Shown here: positions 47,001-56,919 of the stretch, piece by piece
How the letters are laid out: the number at the start of each line of letters is the position of its first letter
How positions within the stretch are numbered: the stretch's first letter is position 1
Origin: Mycobacterium sp. DL592
Lineage (GTDB): Bacteria > Actinomycetota > Actinomycetes > Mycobacteriales > Mycobacteriaceae
Direction of reading: 5' to 3'
Assembly (NCBI RefSeq): GCF_011694515.1
Contig: NZ_CP050192.1
Coordinates: 543,932-607,931 of the forward strand
DNA: 64,000 nt
Notes under the pieces: model-generated
The model's input: the letters and a program-made list of their open reading frames with translations, nothing else
Database searches by the model: none
What the model was told of the DNA's origin: nothing
Program-made: the position numbers and the translations under genes

Positions 47001-47006
47001 ATTCTA
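47001..47006 (-). promoter_or_regulatory. Leaderless -10 element for the 32-aa peptide/nitrobindin transcript
   Basis: TAGAAT on the minus strand fits the mycobacterial TANNNT -10. Six bases separate it from the GTG at 46994, so transcription should begin at or next to the start codon. Confidence 0.5.
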
Positions 47007-47013
47007 ACCGCGC

Positions 47014-47044
47014 GGGACTCGGGCGGCGTCGCCGCCCGAGTCCC
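47014..47044 (-). terminator. 14-bp perfect hairpin after sseC
   Basis: GGGACTCGGGCGGC-GTC-GCCGCCCGAGTCCC has a 14-bp perfect stem with a 3-base loop. It lies 26 bp beyond the sseC stop and directly before the promoter of the next transcript. No T-tract is present, as is frequent in mycobacteria, so it may terminate the cysA-sseC transcript or stabilise its 3' end. Confidence 0.65.
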
Positions 47045-47070
47045 GTCAGCGATATGTCAGCCTGAGTCGC

Positions 47071-47373
47071 TCAGGCGACTTTGATGTCGACTTCGTGGAT
47101 GCCGGCGCCGGTCGGGGCGACGGTGACGTCACCGTTGCCCAGCTTCGACAGCGCCCGCACCTTCCAGGTGCCGGGAGCGGCGAAGAACCGGAAGTCACCG
47201 GTGGCCGAGGCGACGACCTCAGCGGTGAACTCGTCGCTGGAGTCCAGCAGACGCACGAACGCGCCACCCACGGTCTGCCCGGTGCCGTCGACGACGCGAC
47301 CGGTGATCACCGTCTCCTTCTCCAGGTCGACACCGGCGGGCAGGGTCTGTCCTTGTTTGGGTGCAGAGCACAT
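47071..47373 (-). CDS. sseC: SseC / DUF1416 protein
   Basis: 100 aa starting MCSAPKQGQTLPAGVDLEKE, the invariant SseC start. It folds as a beta-sandwich of carboxypeptidase-regulatory type (GRVVDGTGQTVGGAFVRLL, TGDFRFFAAPGTWKVRAL). It always accompanies the rhodanese cysA in actinobacteria, 2 bp apart here, and is presumed to assist it. M1-C2 exposes an N-terminal Cys. Function not proven. Confidence 0.92.
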   Translation of the reverse strand: MCSAPKQGQTLPAGVDLEKETVITGRVVDGTGQTVGGAFVRLLDSSDEFTAEVVASATGDFRFFAAPGTWKVRALSKLGNGDVTVAPTGAGIHEVDIKVA

Positions 47374-47375
47374 GA

Positions 47376-48209
47376 TCAATTTCCCAACTCGATTGGGGCC
47401 CCAACGAGGGAGCCGTATTCCGTCCAACTGCCGTCGTAATTCTTGACGTTCTTGTGTCCCAACAGTTCCTGCAGCACGAACCAGGTGTGCGACGAGCGCT
47501 CACCGATGCGGCAGTAGGCGATGGTCTCCTTCTCGCCGTCCAGGCCGGCCTCGGCGTAGAGCTTGGCCAGGTCCTCGTCGGACTTGAACGTGCCGTCCTC
47601 GTTGGCGGCCTTGCTCCACGGCACGTTGATGGCGCCGGGGATGTGGCCGGGGCGCTGGCTCTGTTCTTGCGGCAGGTGAGCCGGGGCCAGGATCTTGCCC
47701 GAGAACTCGTCAGGGGAGCGGACGTCGACGAGGTTCTTCGTGCCGATCGCCGCGATCACTTCCTCACGGAAAGCGCGAATGTTGTTGTCGGGCGCCTTGG
47801 CCGAGTAGCTGGTGGCGGGGCGCTGGACTGCATCGGCCGACAGCGGCCGACCGTCGAGCTCCCACTTCTTGCGTCCGCCGTCGAGCAGCTTGACGTCCTC
47901 GTGGCCGTAGAGCTTGAAGTACCAGTAGGCGTACGCGGCGAACCAGTTGTTGTTGCCACCGTAGAGCACGACGGTGTCGTCATTGGCGATGCCACGATCG
48001 CTCAGCAGCTTCGAAAACTGCTGGGCGTCAACGAAATCGCGCTTGACCGGATCCTGGAGATCCTGCTTCCAGTCCAGCTTGACCGCACCGGCGATATGCC
48101 CGGTGTCGTAGGCGCTGGCGTCTTCGTCGACCTCGACGAAGACGACCTTGGGGGTATCGAGATTGCTCTCGGCCCAGTCGGCGGAGACCAGGACGTCGGA
48201 GCGAGCCAT
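47376..48209 (-). CDS. cysA2: Thiosulfate sulfurtransferase (two-domain rhodanese)
   Basis: 277 aa, two rhodanese domains; the second has the active loop YCRIGERSS with catalytic Cys233. The CRIGER[ST]S loop fits thiosulfate sulfurtransferases. Transfers sulfane sulfur to thiol acceptors or cyanide in the cytoplasm. Precedes sseC and follows the DUF4395 gene by 37 bp; all three are downstream of the polycysteine leader, so cysteine supply should control them. Confidence 0.95.
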   Translation of the reverse strand: MARSDVLVSADWAESNLDTPKVVFVEVDEDASAYDTGHIAGAVKLDWKQDLQDPVKRDFVDAQQFSKLLSDRGIANDDTVVLYGGNNNWFAAYAYWYFKLYGHEDVKLLDGGRKKWELDGRPLSADAVQRPATSYSAKAPDNNIRAFREEVIAAIGTKNLVDVRSPDEFSGKILAPAHLPQEQSQRPGHIPGAINVPWSKAANEDGTFKSDEDLAKLYAEAGLDGEKETIAYCRIGERSSHTWFVLQELLGHKNVKNYDGSWTEYGSLVGAPIELGN

Positions 48210-48246
48210 GAAGTGGATCCTTTCGGTTCTTTGGTGTCGTGCAGGC

Positions 48247-48714
48247 TTATGCGGGAACGCGGCGCAGTCTGGCCACCAGCGGGTAGAGCTGGCAGCCCAG
48301 GCAGATGCCGAACGCCGCGTTGAGGAACGCGGCGAAAAGTGCGAAGGCAGTGGCGATCACACCGAGCAGGGGAACCCCGAGGGCGAAGCCGGCGACCCCG
48401 GCAACGGCGAACACGAGTCCCACGAGTTGGGCGAACTTCAAGGGCGGCACCGGTTCCCGCTCGGTGACCGGACTGAGCCGGGGCGCCACTAGCGTGGCGA
48501 AGATCCGCCCGTAGGGATGATTACGCGGGCCGCCCACCGCTCCGATGGCGAACACGACGGCCTGGAGGCCGAGCAGGATCGCCGCGGCGACGGAGCTTAC
48601 CGCCGACACGACGAGTACCGCGATGAGAACGGCGGTGGTCACCCACGCCGCGAACCGGGGGCCGCGGACGTCCACCTGGGCGGGGCCGGTGTTGGTGTTT
48701 GTCGTGGTCGACAT
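48247..48714 (-). CDS. DUF4395 membrane protein
   Basis: 155 aa with about four helices (VTTAVLIAVLVVSAVSSVAAAI; LLGLQAVVFAIGAVG; LVGLVFAVAGVAGFALG; VIATAFALFAAFLNAAFG). The ending GICLGCQLYPLVARL holds a CxxC pair at the membrane edge. DUF4395 proteins are often next to thioredoxin or rhodanese genes and may move electrons or sulfur across the membrane. An AGGAG ribosome site precedes the ATG. First full gene after the polycysteine leader. Confidence 0.85.
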   Translation of the reverse strand: MSTTTNTNTGPAQVDVRGPRFAAWVTTAVLIAVLVVSAVSSVAAAILLGLQAVVFAIGAVGGPRNHPYGRIFATLVAPRLSPVTEREPVPPLKFAQLVGLVFAVAGVAGFALGVPLLGVIATAFALFAAFLNAAFGICLGCQLYPLVARLRRVPA

Positions 48715-48802
48715 GGGTCTACTCCTGTTGCTGGGATGGGCTGGATGGAGACACGCCCAGAAGGGGCCTGCTCCGAGCGGCGACGCGAAAGGGCGCGGCG
48801 AC

Positions 48803-48895
48803 TCAGCAGCTACAACAACAACAGCAACAACCCGCGACGCGGCACAGATCCACTGCGCGGCGCTTGGTGAGCATGAGCTCGAGGCGGGCGGACAC
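48803..48895 (-). CDS. Polycysteine leader peptide
   Basis: From GTG at 48895, 30 codons; an in-frame ATG at 48874 gives 23 codons. The peptide contains LTKRRAVDLCRVAG followed by six consecutive Cys codons, then Ser-Cys and stop. The core RRAVDLCRV matches the same leader family as the ORF at 15759-15866. A TAGCAT -10 element 7 bases upstream of the GTG indicates a leaderless transcript. Equivalent polycysteine uORFs upstream of the cysA2 operon in M. smegmatis are reported to attenuate the operon in response to cysteine. The 88 nt between its stop and DUF4395 would hold the attenuator. Confidence 0.88.
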   Translation of the reverse strand: MSARLELMLTKRRAVDLCRVAGCCCCCCSC

Positions 48896-48902
48896 GGCAG
48901 TG

Positions 48903-48908
48903 ATGCTA
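48903..48908 (-). promoter_or_regulatory. Leaderless -10 element of the cysteine operon
   Basis: TAGCAT on the minus strand, TANNNT type, 7 bases from the leader GTG at 48895. It lies 17 bases after the thiX stop, so the sulfur operon has its own promoter downstream of lmeA-thiX. Confidence 0.6.
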
Positions 48909-48924
48909 CCCAATGACACCGGTC

Positions 48925-49347
48925 TTAGGCCAATAGAGGCTCGAGGGCCGACCGCAGGTCAGCCACCTTCGGCACCCCCGATGTGCGGTACCGCTGACGA
49001 CCCTCGGCGTCGAAGATGAACGTCGTCGGCAGTGACAGCACCGAAAGCTTGCGTGCGGCAGCCGGGTTGGCGTCCATGTCGATCTCGACGTGAGCTACGT
49101 CACGCATCTCGGCGCTGACCTGGTTGACCACCCGGCGAACCCCGGCGCACGGGCCGCACCACACCGCGCTGAAGTGCACGATGGTAGGCCCGGTGCGCGA
49201 CAGGCCCAGGTCGCTGGTGTCGATGTCGTCCGGGTCGGCGCTGTGGCGCAGCACGCCGGAGCGGCGGTTGTGCAGCACGCCTGCGATGGCGGCGACGCCC
49301 AGTGCGGCGGCGATGGCCGCGACCGCGATTACTAGTGAAGAGGTCAT
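48925..49347 (-). CDS. thiX: Membrane-anchored thioredoxin-like protein (ThiX)
   Basis: 140 aa. An N-terminal membrane helix (VIAVAAIAAALGVAAIAG) is followed by a thioredoxin domain with the redox motif AVWCGPC and cis-Pro in LSLPTTFIF. Because the Cys motif follows the anchor, the orientation (in or out) is uncertain; the anchor without cleavage site suggests membrane attachment. It overlaps the upstream lmeA gene by ATGA (49344-49347). Confidence 0.9.
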   Translation of the reverse strand: MTSSLVIAVAAIAAALGVAAIAGVLHNRRSGVLRHSADPDDIDTSDLGLSRTGPTIVHFSAVWCGPCAGVRRVVNQVSAEMRDVAHVEIDMDANPAAARKLSVLSLPTTFIFDAEGRQRYRTSGVPKVADLRSALEPLLA

Positions 49348-50147
49348 GGTTGTGTGAACCCGTCGAGGCGGATCGTTACTCCCTCGGTGATGCCTTCGAT
49401 GATGATGTCCGATCCACGGGCGCCTTCGGTAGTGGGGCGAACCCCGAACGGGAGCCTCTGGCCGGGCAGACTGCCGCTGAACGCCGCCAGCACGGCGGCC
49501 TTCTTGTCCTCCGGGACGTCCTGGTCGGCGGTGCCGGGCCCCATCTGCAGGCCCGTCGCGGTAAACACCAACGTGGTCTGCTCGGCGCCGGCGATGGACA
49601 GGTCGACGCTCACGCTGACCGTCTTGTCGAATCCGGCCTTCTTGGGGGTTCCGGTGAACACCAGGCCTTTGTTGCCCGAGATGCCCGACTCGGTGGTGCC
49701 GCCGGTGGCGTCGTTGGTCTCTTTCGACGGCGCCTCCACCATCAGGTCCTTCATGCCGATGAAGCGGCCCATATGGGAGGAGTCGATGATGATCCGGCTC
49801 TCCAGCTTGCCGACCGAGAGATCGGCGTCCGGCCTGATCAGCCAGGAGGCGTCGGTGAGGTCGATGTCATGCATGGTCGCTTCCACGGAAGCCTTGCCCG
49901 TGACGGCGTGGTCCACCCCGTTGGCCTTGATCTCGATCTCGTCGTAATGGTGCCGCATGGCCTGGCGGATGAACGGGAAACCCAGAATCGCCACCGACGG
50001 GTCAAAGGACAGTCCCGCGACGCTGCGAACGGTCCTGGCCAGCCGATACTCGGCATAGATCGTCGCCCCGAAATCGGCACCGACCGCTCCGACGAGCACC
50101 GCCAGGAGGGCGGTGCCCAGGGCAATCAGCAGCTTCCGCACCTGCAC
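49344..50147 (-). CDS. lmeA: LmeA-like lipomannan elongation factor (DUF2993)
   Basis: 267 aa. An N-terminal hydrophobic segment (LLIALGTALLAVLVGAVG) serves as signal/anchor. The DUF2993 pattern follows: GFPFIRQAMRHHYDEIEIKANGV, SLDSSHMGRF-like IIIDSSHMGRFIG, and a C-terminal EGVTIRLDGF. It corresponds to Rv0817c/LmeA, a periplasmic protein needed for lipomannan mannan-chain elongation. Co-translated with thiX, which may keep a redox partner reduced. Confidence 0.82.
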   Translation of the reverse strand: MQVRKLLIALGTALLAVLVGAVGADFGATIYAEYRLARTVRSVAGLSFDPSVAILGFPFIRQAMRHHYDEIEIKANGVDHAVTGKASVEATMHDIDLTDASWLIRPDADLSVGKLESRIIIDSSHMGRFIGMKDLMVEAPSKETNDATGGTTESGISGNKGLVFTGTPKKAGFDKTVSVSVDLSIAGAEQTTLVFTATGLQMGPGTADQDVPEDKKAAVLAAFSGSLPGQRLPFGVRPTTEGARGSDIIIEGITEGVTIRLDGFTQP

Positions 50148-50233
50148 ATTCTGGCCTACCGGTATCAGGTACCCGTCGCTCGAATAGCTCAGATCGGCTA
50201 AATGGCAGGTCGCGGGTTAAAGTTAGTCGACCC

Positions 50234-52037
<1,804 letters not shown>

Positions 52038-52060
52038 TTCCCGGCTGGTCGCAACGCCAC

Positions 52061-52090
52061 GTTCACCAACCTGTTCACCCCGCGTTCATC
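52061..52090 (+). promoter_or_regulatory. PHO box: three GTTCACC-type repeats upstream of pstS
   Basis: Two GTTCACC copies (52061-52067, 52073-52079) and one GTTCATC (52084-52090), spaced 12 and 11 bp. This is the actinobacterial PhoP/RegX3 (PhoB-type) direct-repeat pattern. It lies about 100 bp ahead of the pstS start, so phosphate starvation through SenX3-RegX3 should induce pstSCAB. Confidence 0.75.
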
Positions 52091-52188
52091 TACTCAACGG
52101 GTTCCGTCCACCACCGGCGCATAACTTCCGGGATGACGCGTACGCCCCTGTCCGGGGCGGACCGAGCAACCTCGAGAAAGTGGGATCG

Positions 52189-53316
52189 GTGAATCTGAAC
52201 AGGTTTGGCAAGGCGTTCTTCGTGACGGTGTCAGCGACGGCCATCACCGGGATGGCGCTCACCGCATGCGGAAGCGACAACAACGCCGGGAAGTCCTCCT
52301 CGACCGCCGCGTCGGGATCGTCGGCCTCCTCCGCCGACTGTGGCGGCAAGAACGCGCTGACCGCCGAGGGCTCGACCGCCCAGCAGAACGCGATCGCGGT
52401 GTTCAACCAGGTCTGGGGCCAGAAGTGCCCGGGCAAGAACCTGTCCTACAACCCGACCGGCTCCGGCGCGGGTGTCACCCAGTTCATCGCCGGCCAGGTC
52501 GACTTCGCCGGCTCGGACTCGGCGCTGTCGAAGGATCAGCCGGATGCGGCCGCCAAGCGGTGCGGCGGAAACCCGGCGTGGAACCTGCCGCTGGTCTTCG
52601 GTCCGGTTGCGCTGGCCTACAACCTTCCCGGTGTCGACAAGCTCGTCGTCAACGGTGACGTGCTGGCCAAGATCTTCAGCGGTGGCATCACCAACTGGAA
52701 CGACCCGGCCATCGCGGCTCTGAACTCCGGTGCGACCCTGCCGGACCAGAAGATCACCCCGATCTACCGGTCGGACTCCTCGGGTACCACCGACAACTTC
52801 CAGAAGTACCTGACCGCCGCCGCCCCGCAGAGCTGGACCAAGGGTGCGGGCAAGGAGTTCCAGGGTGGCGCCGGTGAGGGCGCGCAGAAGTCCGCCGGCG
52901 TGATCCAGGCCGTGCAGGCGACTCCGGGATCGATCGGCTATGTCGAGAAGGGCTTCGCCACCCAGGCCGGTGCTGCCGTGGCGCAGATCGACACCGGTTC
53001 GGGTCCGGTGCAACTGACCGACGACAGCGCGAAGAAGTCCATCGACGCCGCGAAGTTCAAGGCCGACGGCAACGACCTCGTGCTCGACCTGAATTCGATC
53101 TACGCCACCAAGGAGGCGGGCGCCTACCCGCTGATCCTGGCGACTTACGAGATCGTCTGCTCGAAGGGCTACGACGCCGACACCTCCGCCGCGGTGAAGT
53201 CGTTCCTCACGGTGGCCGCCAACTACGGCCAGGACGGCCTTCCGGCCGCCGGGTACGTGCCGCTGCCTGATGCCTTCAAGCAGCGTCTGCTGACCGCAGT
53301 CAACGCAATCCAGTAA
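52189..53316 (+). CDS. pstS: Phosphate-binding lipoprotein PstS
   Basis: 375 aa. Lipoprotein signal with lipobox LTACGS; a Ser/Ala linker leads to the PstS fold. Phosphate contacts are visible in AEGSTAQQNAI, GSGAGVTQFIAGQVDFAGSDS and YRSDSSGTTDNFQKYL. It delivers phosphate to PstCA. GTG at 52189 is preferred; a GTG at 52180 is in frame. First gene of pstSCAB behind the PHO box. Confidence 0.97.
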   Translation: MNLNRFGKAFFVTVSATAITGMALTACGSDNNAGKSSSTAASGSSASSADCGGKNALTAEGSTAQQNAIAVFNQVWGQKCPGKNLSYNPTGSGAGVTQFIAGQVDFAGSDSALSKDQPDAAAKRCGGNPAWNLPLVFGPVALAYNLPGVDKLVVNGDVLAKIFSGGITNWNDPAIAALNSGATLPDQKITPIYRSDSSGTTDNFQKYLTAAAPQSWTKGAGKEFQGGAGEGAQKSAGVIQAVQATPGSIGYVEKGFATQAGAAVAQIDTGSGPVQLTDDSAKKSIDAAKFKADGNDLVLDLNSIYATKEAGAYPLILATYEIVCSKGYDADTSAAVKSFLTVAANYGQDGLPAAGYVPLPDAFKQRLLTAVNAIQ

Positions 53317-53344
53317 ATAGCGCTGGCGAGGTAGGTCGATTGCG

Positions 53345-54406
53345 GTGACGATGGAGAGATCAGTGAGCGATGGGGTAGACGTGACGACGCCTAATCCGGC
53401 AGATGCGGGTTCGGGTGAAGTTGTCGCGGCGCCGATACCCGAGAAGCCTGCGGTGCCGACGGACCCGTCGGGTCATTCCAAGGTGCGGCCCGGGGATGCG
53501 ATCTTCCGGGGCCTCTCGGAGGGCTCGGGCGTCCTGATCATCGTCATGATCGCCGCGATCGGCTTCTTCCTCGTCTGGCGTGCGGTGCCGGCGTTGCAAC
53601 GCAACGAGGTGAACTTCTTCACCTACGGCGGGAACTGGATCACCACTGACACGTCGAAGATGACCTTCGGCATCTTCGACCTCATCCAGGTCACGGTTTT
53701 CGTCTCGCTGTTCGCCCTCGTCCTGGCCATGCCCGTCGCGTTGGGTATTGCGATCTTCTTGACGCAGTACGCACCGCGCCGGGTGGCCGGGCCGCTGGGC
53801 TACATGGTGGATTTGCTCGCCGCGGTGCCGTCGATCATCTACGGCGTCTGGGGCATCTACGTGCTGGCCCCGGTGCTCAAGCCGGTGGCGCTGTGGCTGA
53901 ACGGAAATCTCGGCTGGCTCTTCCTGTTCCAGACGGGCAACGCCTCGGTGGCCGGCGGTGGAACCATCTTCACCGCAGGCATCGTGCTGGCGGTGATGAT
54001 CCTGCCGATCATCACCGCTGTCGCCCGGGAGGTGTTCGTCCAAACACCTCGCGGCCAGATCGAGGCGGCGCTGGCTCTGGGCGCCACTCGCTGGGAAGTT
54101 GTACGGACGACGGTGCTTCCGTTCGGCCTGTCCGGATACATCTCCGGAGCGATGCTCGGCCTCGGCCGCGCACTCGGTGAAACGATCGCACTGCTGATCA
54201 TCCTGCGCGGCACGCAAAAGGCATTCGGCTGGTCGCTGTTCGACGCGGGTTACACCTTCGCCAGCAAGATCGCCTCGGCCGCTTCGGAATTCAACGACCA
54301 GTACAAGGCCGGTGCGTATATCGCGGCAGGCCTGGTGCTGTTCATCCTGACGTTCGTCGTCAACTCGCTGGCCCGCGCCGCGGTTGCCGGAAGGGGTGCC
54401 CGATGA
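53345..54406 (+). CDS. pstC: Phosphate ABC permease PstC
   Basis: 353 aa, with an N-terminal cytoplasmic extension before the first helix and six to seven helices. PstC signatures: [39 protein letters not shown] and [11 protein letters not shown]. Starts at 53345 (GTG), 53351 (ATG) or 53363 (GTG with GGAGAG) are all possible. The stop overlaps pstA by ATGA. Confidence 0.95.
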   Translation: MTMERSVSDGVDVTTPNPADAGSGEVVAAPIPEKPAVPTDPSGHSKVRPGDAIFRGLSEGSGVLIIVMIAAIGFFLVWRAVPALQRNEVNFFTYGGNWITTDTSKMTFGIFDLIQVTVFVSLFALVLAMPVALGIAIFLTQYAPRRVAGPLGYMVDLLAAVPSIIYGVWGIYVLAPVLKPVALWLNGNLGWLFLFQTGNASVAGGGTIFTAGIVLAVMILPIITAVAREVFVQTPRGQIEAALALGATRWEVVRTTVLPFGLSGYISGAMLGLGRALGETIALLIILRGTQKAFGWSLFDAGYTFASKIASAASEFNDQYKAGAYIAAGLVLFILTFVVNSLARAAVAGRGAR

Positions 54407-55317
54407 CCTCGACGCTGGACCGACCGGTCAAGGCGCCCACGTTCCAGGGCGTGAGTGTGCGCCGCAAGGCGGTGAACAACACCGCCACGGCGCTGGTTTC
54501 CCTCTCGGTTCTTGTCGCGGTGGTGCCGCTGCTGTGGGTGCTGTACGCGGTGATATCCAAGGGCTACAAGGTCATCCTCGACAGCACCTGGTGGTCCAAC
54601 TCGCAGCAGGGGATGACGGCGTTCATGGCGGGCGGCGGCGTCTACCACGCGCTGGTCGGCACCGTGTTGCAGGGACTGGTCTGCGCTGTCATCTCGATCC
54701 CGATCGGCGTGTTCACTGGTATCTATCTGGTCGAATACGGCGGCGGCACCAAGCTGGGCAAGATCACCACATTCATGGTGGACATCCTCACGGGTGTGCC
54801 CTCGATCGTGGCGGCGCTGTTCATCTACGCACTGTGGGTGGCGACGCTCGGTTTCCCGCGCTCCGGCTTCGCGGTGTCGCTGGCGCTGGTGTTGCTGATG
54901 ATCCCGGTGATCGTCCGCTCCACCGAGGAGATGCTGCGCATCGTGCCGATGGATCTGCGCGAGGCCAGCTACGCCCTGGGCGTACCGAAGTGGAAAACCA
55001 TTGCGCGCATTGTCATTCCGACGGCTTTGTCGGGCATCGTCACCGGCATCATGCTGGCATTGGCCCGCGTGATGGGCGAGACCGCACCGCTGCTGATCCT
55101 CGTCGGCTACTCGCAGGCCATGAACTTCGACATGTTCAACGGCTTCATGGGCTCGCTGCCCGGCATGATGTACGACCAGACCTCGGCCGGCGCCGGCGCC
55201 AATCCCGTTCCCACTGATCGGCTCTGGGGTGCCGCACTGACGCTGGTCATCCTGATCGCGGTGCTCAACATCGGCGCGCGTTTCATCTCAAAGTTCTTCT
55301 CTCCCAAGAAGGTGTAG
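54403..55317 (+). CDS. pstA: Phosphate ABC permease PstA
   Basis: 304 aa with six helices. PstA motifs: [53 protein letters not shown] and [12 protein letters not shown]. It forms the membrane channel with PstC. ATG overlaps the pstC stop. Confidence 0.96.
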   Translation: MTSTLDRPVKAPTFQGVSVRRKAVNNTATALVSLSVLVAVVPLLWVLYAVISKGYKVILDSTWWSNSQQGMTAFMAGGGVYHALVGTVLQGLVCAVISIPIGVFTGIYLVEYGGGTKLGKITTFMVDILTGVPSIVAALFIYALWVATLGFPRSGFAVSLALVLLMIPVIVRSTEEMLRIVPMDLREASYALGVPKWKTIARIVIPTALSGIVTGIMLALARVMGETAPLLILVGYSQAMNFDMFNGFMGSLPGMMYDQTSAGAGANPVPTDRLWGAALTLVILIAVLNIGARFISKFFSPKKV

Positions 55318-55326
55318 GAATACCTG

Positions 55327-56103
55327 ATGGCCAAGCGGCTTGACCTCAAAGACGTCAACATCTACTACGGCTCCTTCCACGCCGTCGCCGACGTGTCGCT
55401 GGCGGTTCCGCCGCGCAGTGTCACGGCGTTCATCGGGCCCTCCGGCTGCGGCAAGTCGACGGTGCTGCGCTGCCTCAACCGCATGCACGAGGTCATCCCG
55501 GGCGCATACGTGAAGGGCTCGGTGCTGCTCGACGGTGAGGACATCTACGGCTCCGGGGTCGACCCGGTGGGTGTTCGCAAGACCATCGGTATGGTCTTCC
55601 AGCGGCCGAACCCATTCCCTACCATGTCGATTCGCGACAATGTGGTGGCCGGACTCAAGCTGCAGGGTGTGCGCAACCGCAAGGTGCTCGACGAGACCGC
55701 GGAGCGTTCACTCAAGGGTGCCAACCTGTGGAATGAGGTCAAGGACCGGCTGGACAAGCCGGGCGGCGGCCTGTCGGGCGGTCAGCAGCAGCGGCTGTGC
55801 ATCGCGCGCGCCATCGCCGTGCAGCCCGACGTGCTGCTGATGGACGAGCCGTGTTCGGCACTGGATCCGATCTCCACGCTGGCCATCGAAGATCTGATCG
55901 CGGAACTCAAGCAGGATTTCACTATCGTGATCGTCACCCACAACATGCAGCAGGCTGCCCGCGTCAGCGATCAGACGGCCTTCTTCAACCTCGAGGCCAC
56001 CGGTAAGCCGGGCAAGCTGGTCGAGGTCGACGACACCGAGAAGATCTTCTCCAACCCCAGCCAGAAGGCTACCGAGGACTACATTTCCGGCCGGTTCGGA
56101 TAA
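55327..56103 (+). CDS. pstB: Phosphate ABC ATPase PstB (PhoT)
   Basis: 258 aa. Walker [11 protein letters not shown]-loop [11 protein letters not shown], signature [14 protein letters not shown], Walker [13 protein letters not shown], and the PstB-specific [13 protein letters not shown]. It powers phosphate uptake. The next element is a strong terminator, so the pst transcript ends here. I recall a single phoT at this place in M. tuberculosis, with pstSCA elsewhere. Confidence 0.97.
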   Translation: MAKRLDLKDVNIYYGSFHAVADVSLAVPPRSVTAFIGPSGCGKSTVLRCLNRMHEVIPGAYVKGSVLLDGEDIYGSGVDPVGVRKTIGMVFQRPNPFPTMSIRDNVVAGLKLQGVRNRKVLDETAERSLKGANLWNEVKDRLDKPGGGLSGGQQQRLCIARAIAVQPDVLLMDEPCSALDPISTLAIEDLIAELKQDFTIVIVTHNMQQAARVSDQTAFFNLEATGKPGKLVEVDDTEKIFSNPSQKATEDYISGRFG

Positions 56104-56123
56104 CCACCGGGTCCGGAACGAAA

Positions 56124-56157
56124 AAGGGCTGCCGCGGAATGCGGCAGCCCTTCTTTT
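56124..56157. terminator. Bidirectional intrinsic terminator pstB/phoU
   Basis: AAGGGCTGCCGC-GGAAT-GCGGCAGCCCTT is a 12-bp perfect stem with a 5-base loop, flanked by an A-run (56121-56125) and CTTTT (56153-56157). It has T-tracts in both directions and serves the convergent pstB and phoU genes. The clearest intrinsic terminator in the window. Confidence 0.9.
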
Positions 56158-56166
56158 CGGTGAAGG

Positions 56167-56832
56167 TCAGTACGTCGCGATCTCTTCTTCCTGGGGAAGA
56201 TGTCCGGTCACCTGGAAGATCACCCGGCGGGCAATCTCCACAGCGTGGTCGGCGAAACGCTCGTAGAACCGTCCCAGCAGGGTCACGTCGACCGCCGCGG
56301 CGACACCGTGCTTCCATTCGCGGTCCATCATCACGGTGAACAGGTGGCGGTGCAGGTCGTCCATCGCATCGTCTTCTTCCCGGATGCGACGGGCTTTCTC
56401 CGGATCGCGGGACAACAGGACCTCGCGGGCGCTGTTGCCCAATTCGACTGCGACGCGACCCATTTCGGCGAAGTAGCCGTTGACCTCTTCGGGCAGTGCG
56501 TGTTGCGGGTGCCGGCGCCGGGCGATCTTGGCGACGTGCAGCGCCAGCGCGCCCATCCGGTCGACGTCGGCGACGATCTGGATCGAGCTCACGATGGCCC
56601 GCAGGTCGCCGGCCACCGGCGCCTGCAGGGCGAGCAGCACGAAGGCGGCTTCCTCGGAGCGGGCGCTGGCCGCGGAGAGCGCCTCGTGGTCGGTGATTAC
56701 CTGCTCGGCAAGCACCAAATCGGCCTGCAGCAGTGCTTGGGTGGCGCGCTCCATCGCAACGCCGGCCATCCGGCACATCTCGGCCAGCTGGTTGGTGAGA
56801 GCATCGAGTTGCTCGTGGTACGCGGTCCGCAT
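56167..56832 (-). CDS. phoU: PhoU-family phosphate regulator
   Basis: 221 aa, two PhoU three-helix bundles. It starts [12 protein letters not shown], the mycobacterial PhoY/PhoU start, and has metal-site motifs ERSEEA-like [32 protein letters not shown] and [17 protein letters not shown] (E/DxxxD). It represses RegX3 signalling through the Pst transporter when phosphate is ample. A GTG at 56841 would add three residues. The 87-bp upstream gap precedes it without a visible leader. Confidence 0.94.
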   Translation of the reverse strand: MRTAYHEQLDALTNQLAEMCRMAGVAMERATQALLQADLVLAEQVITDHEALSAASARSEEAAFVLLALQAPVAGDLRAIVSSIQIVADVDRMGALALHVAKIARRRHPQHALPEEVNGYFAEMGRVAVELGNSAREVLLSRDPEKARRIREEDDAMDDLHRHLFTVMMDREWKHGVAAAVDVTLLGRFYERFADHAVEIARRVIFQVTGHLPQEEEIATY

Positions 56833-56919
56833 ACGGTCCACCCTACTTTCAGAAGGTCATCTGAGTATGGCTTGAGTCGGTGAACGAACGGTGAATGGAA
56901 ACAAACCCAATCTGGGTGG

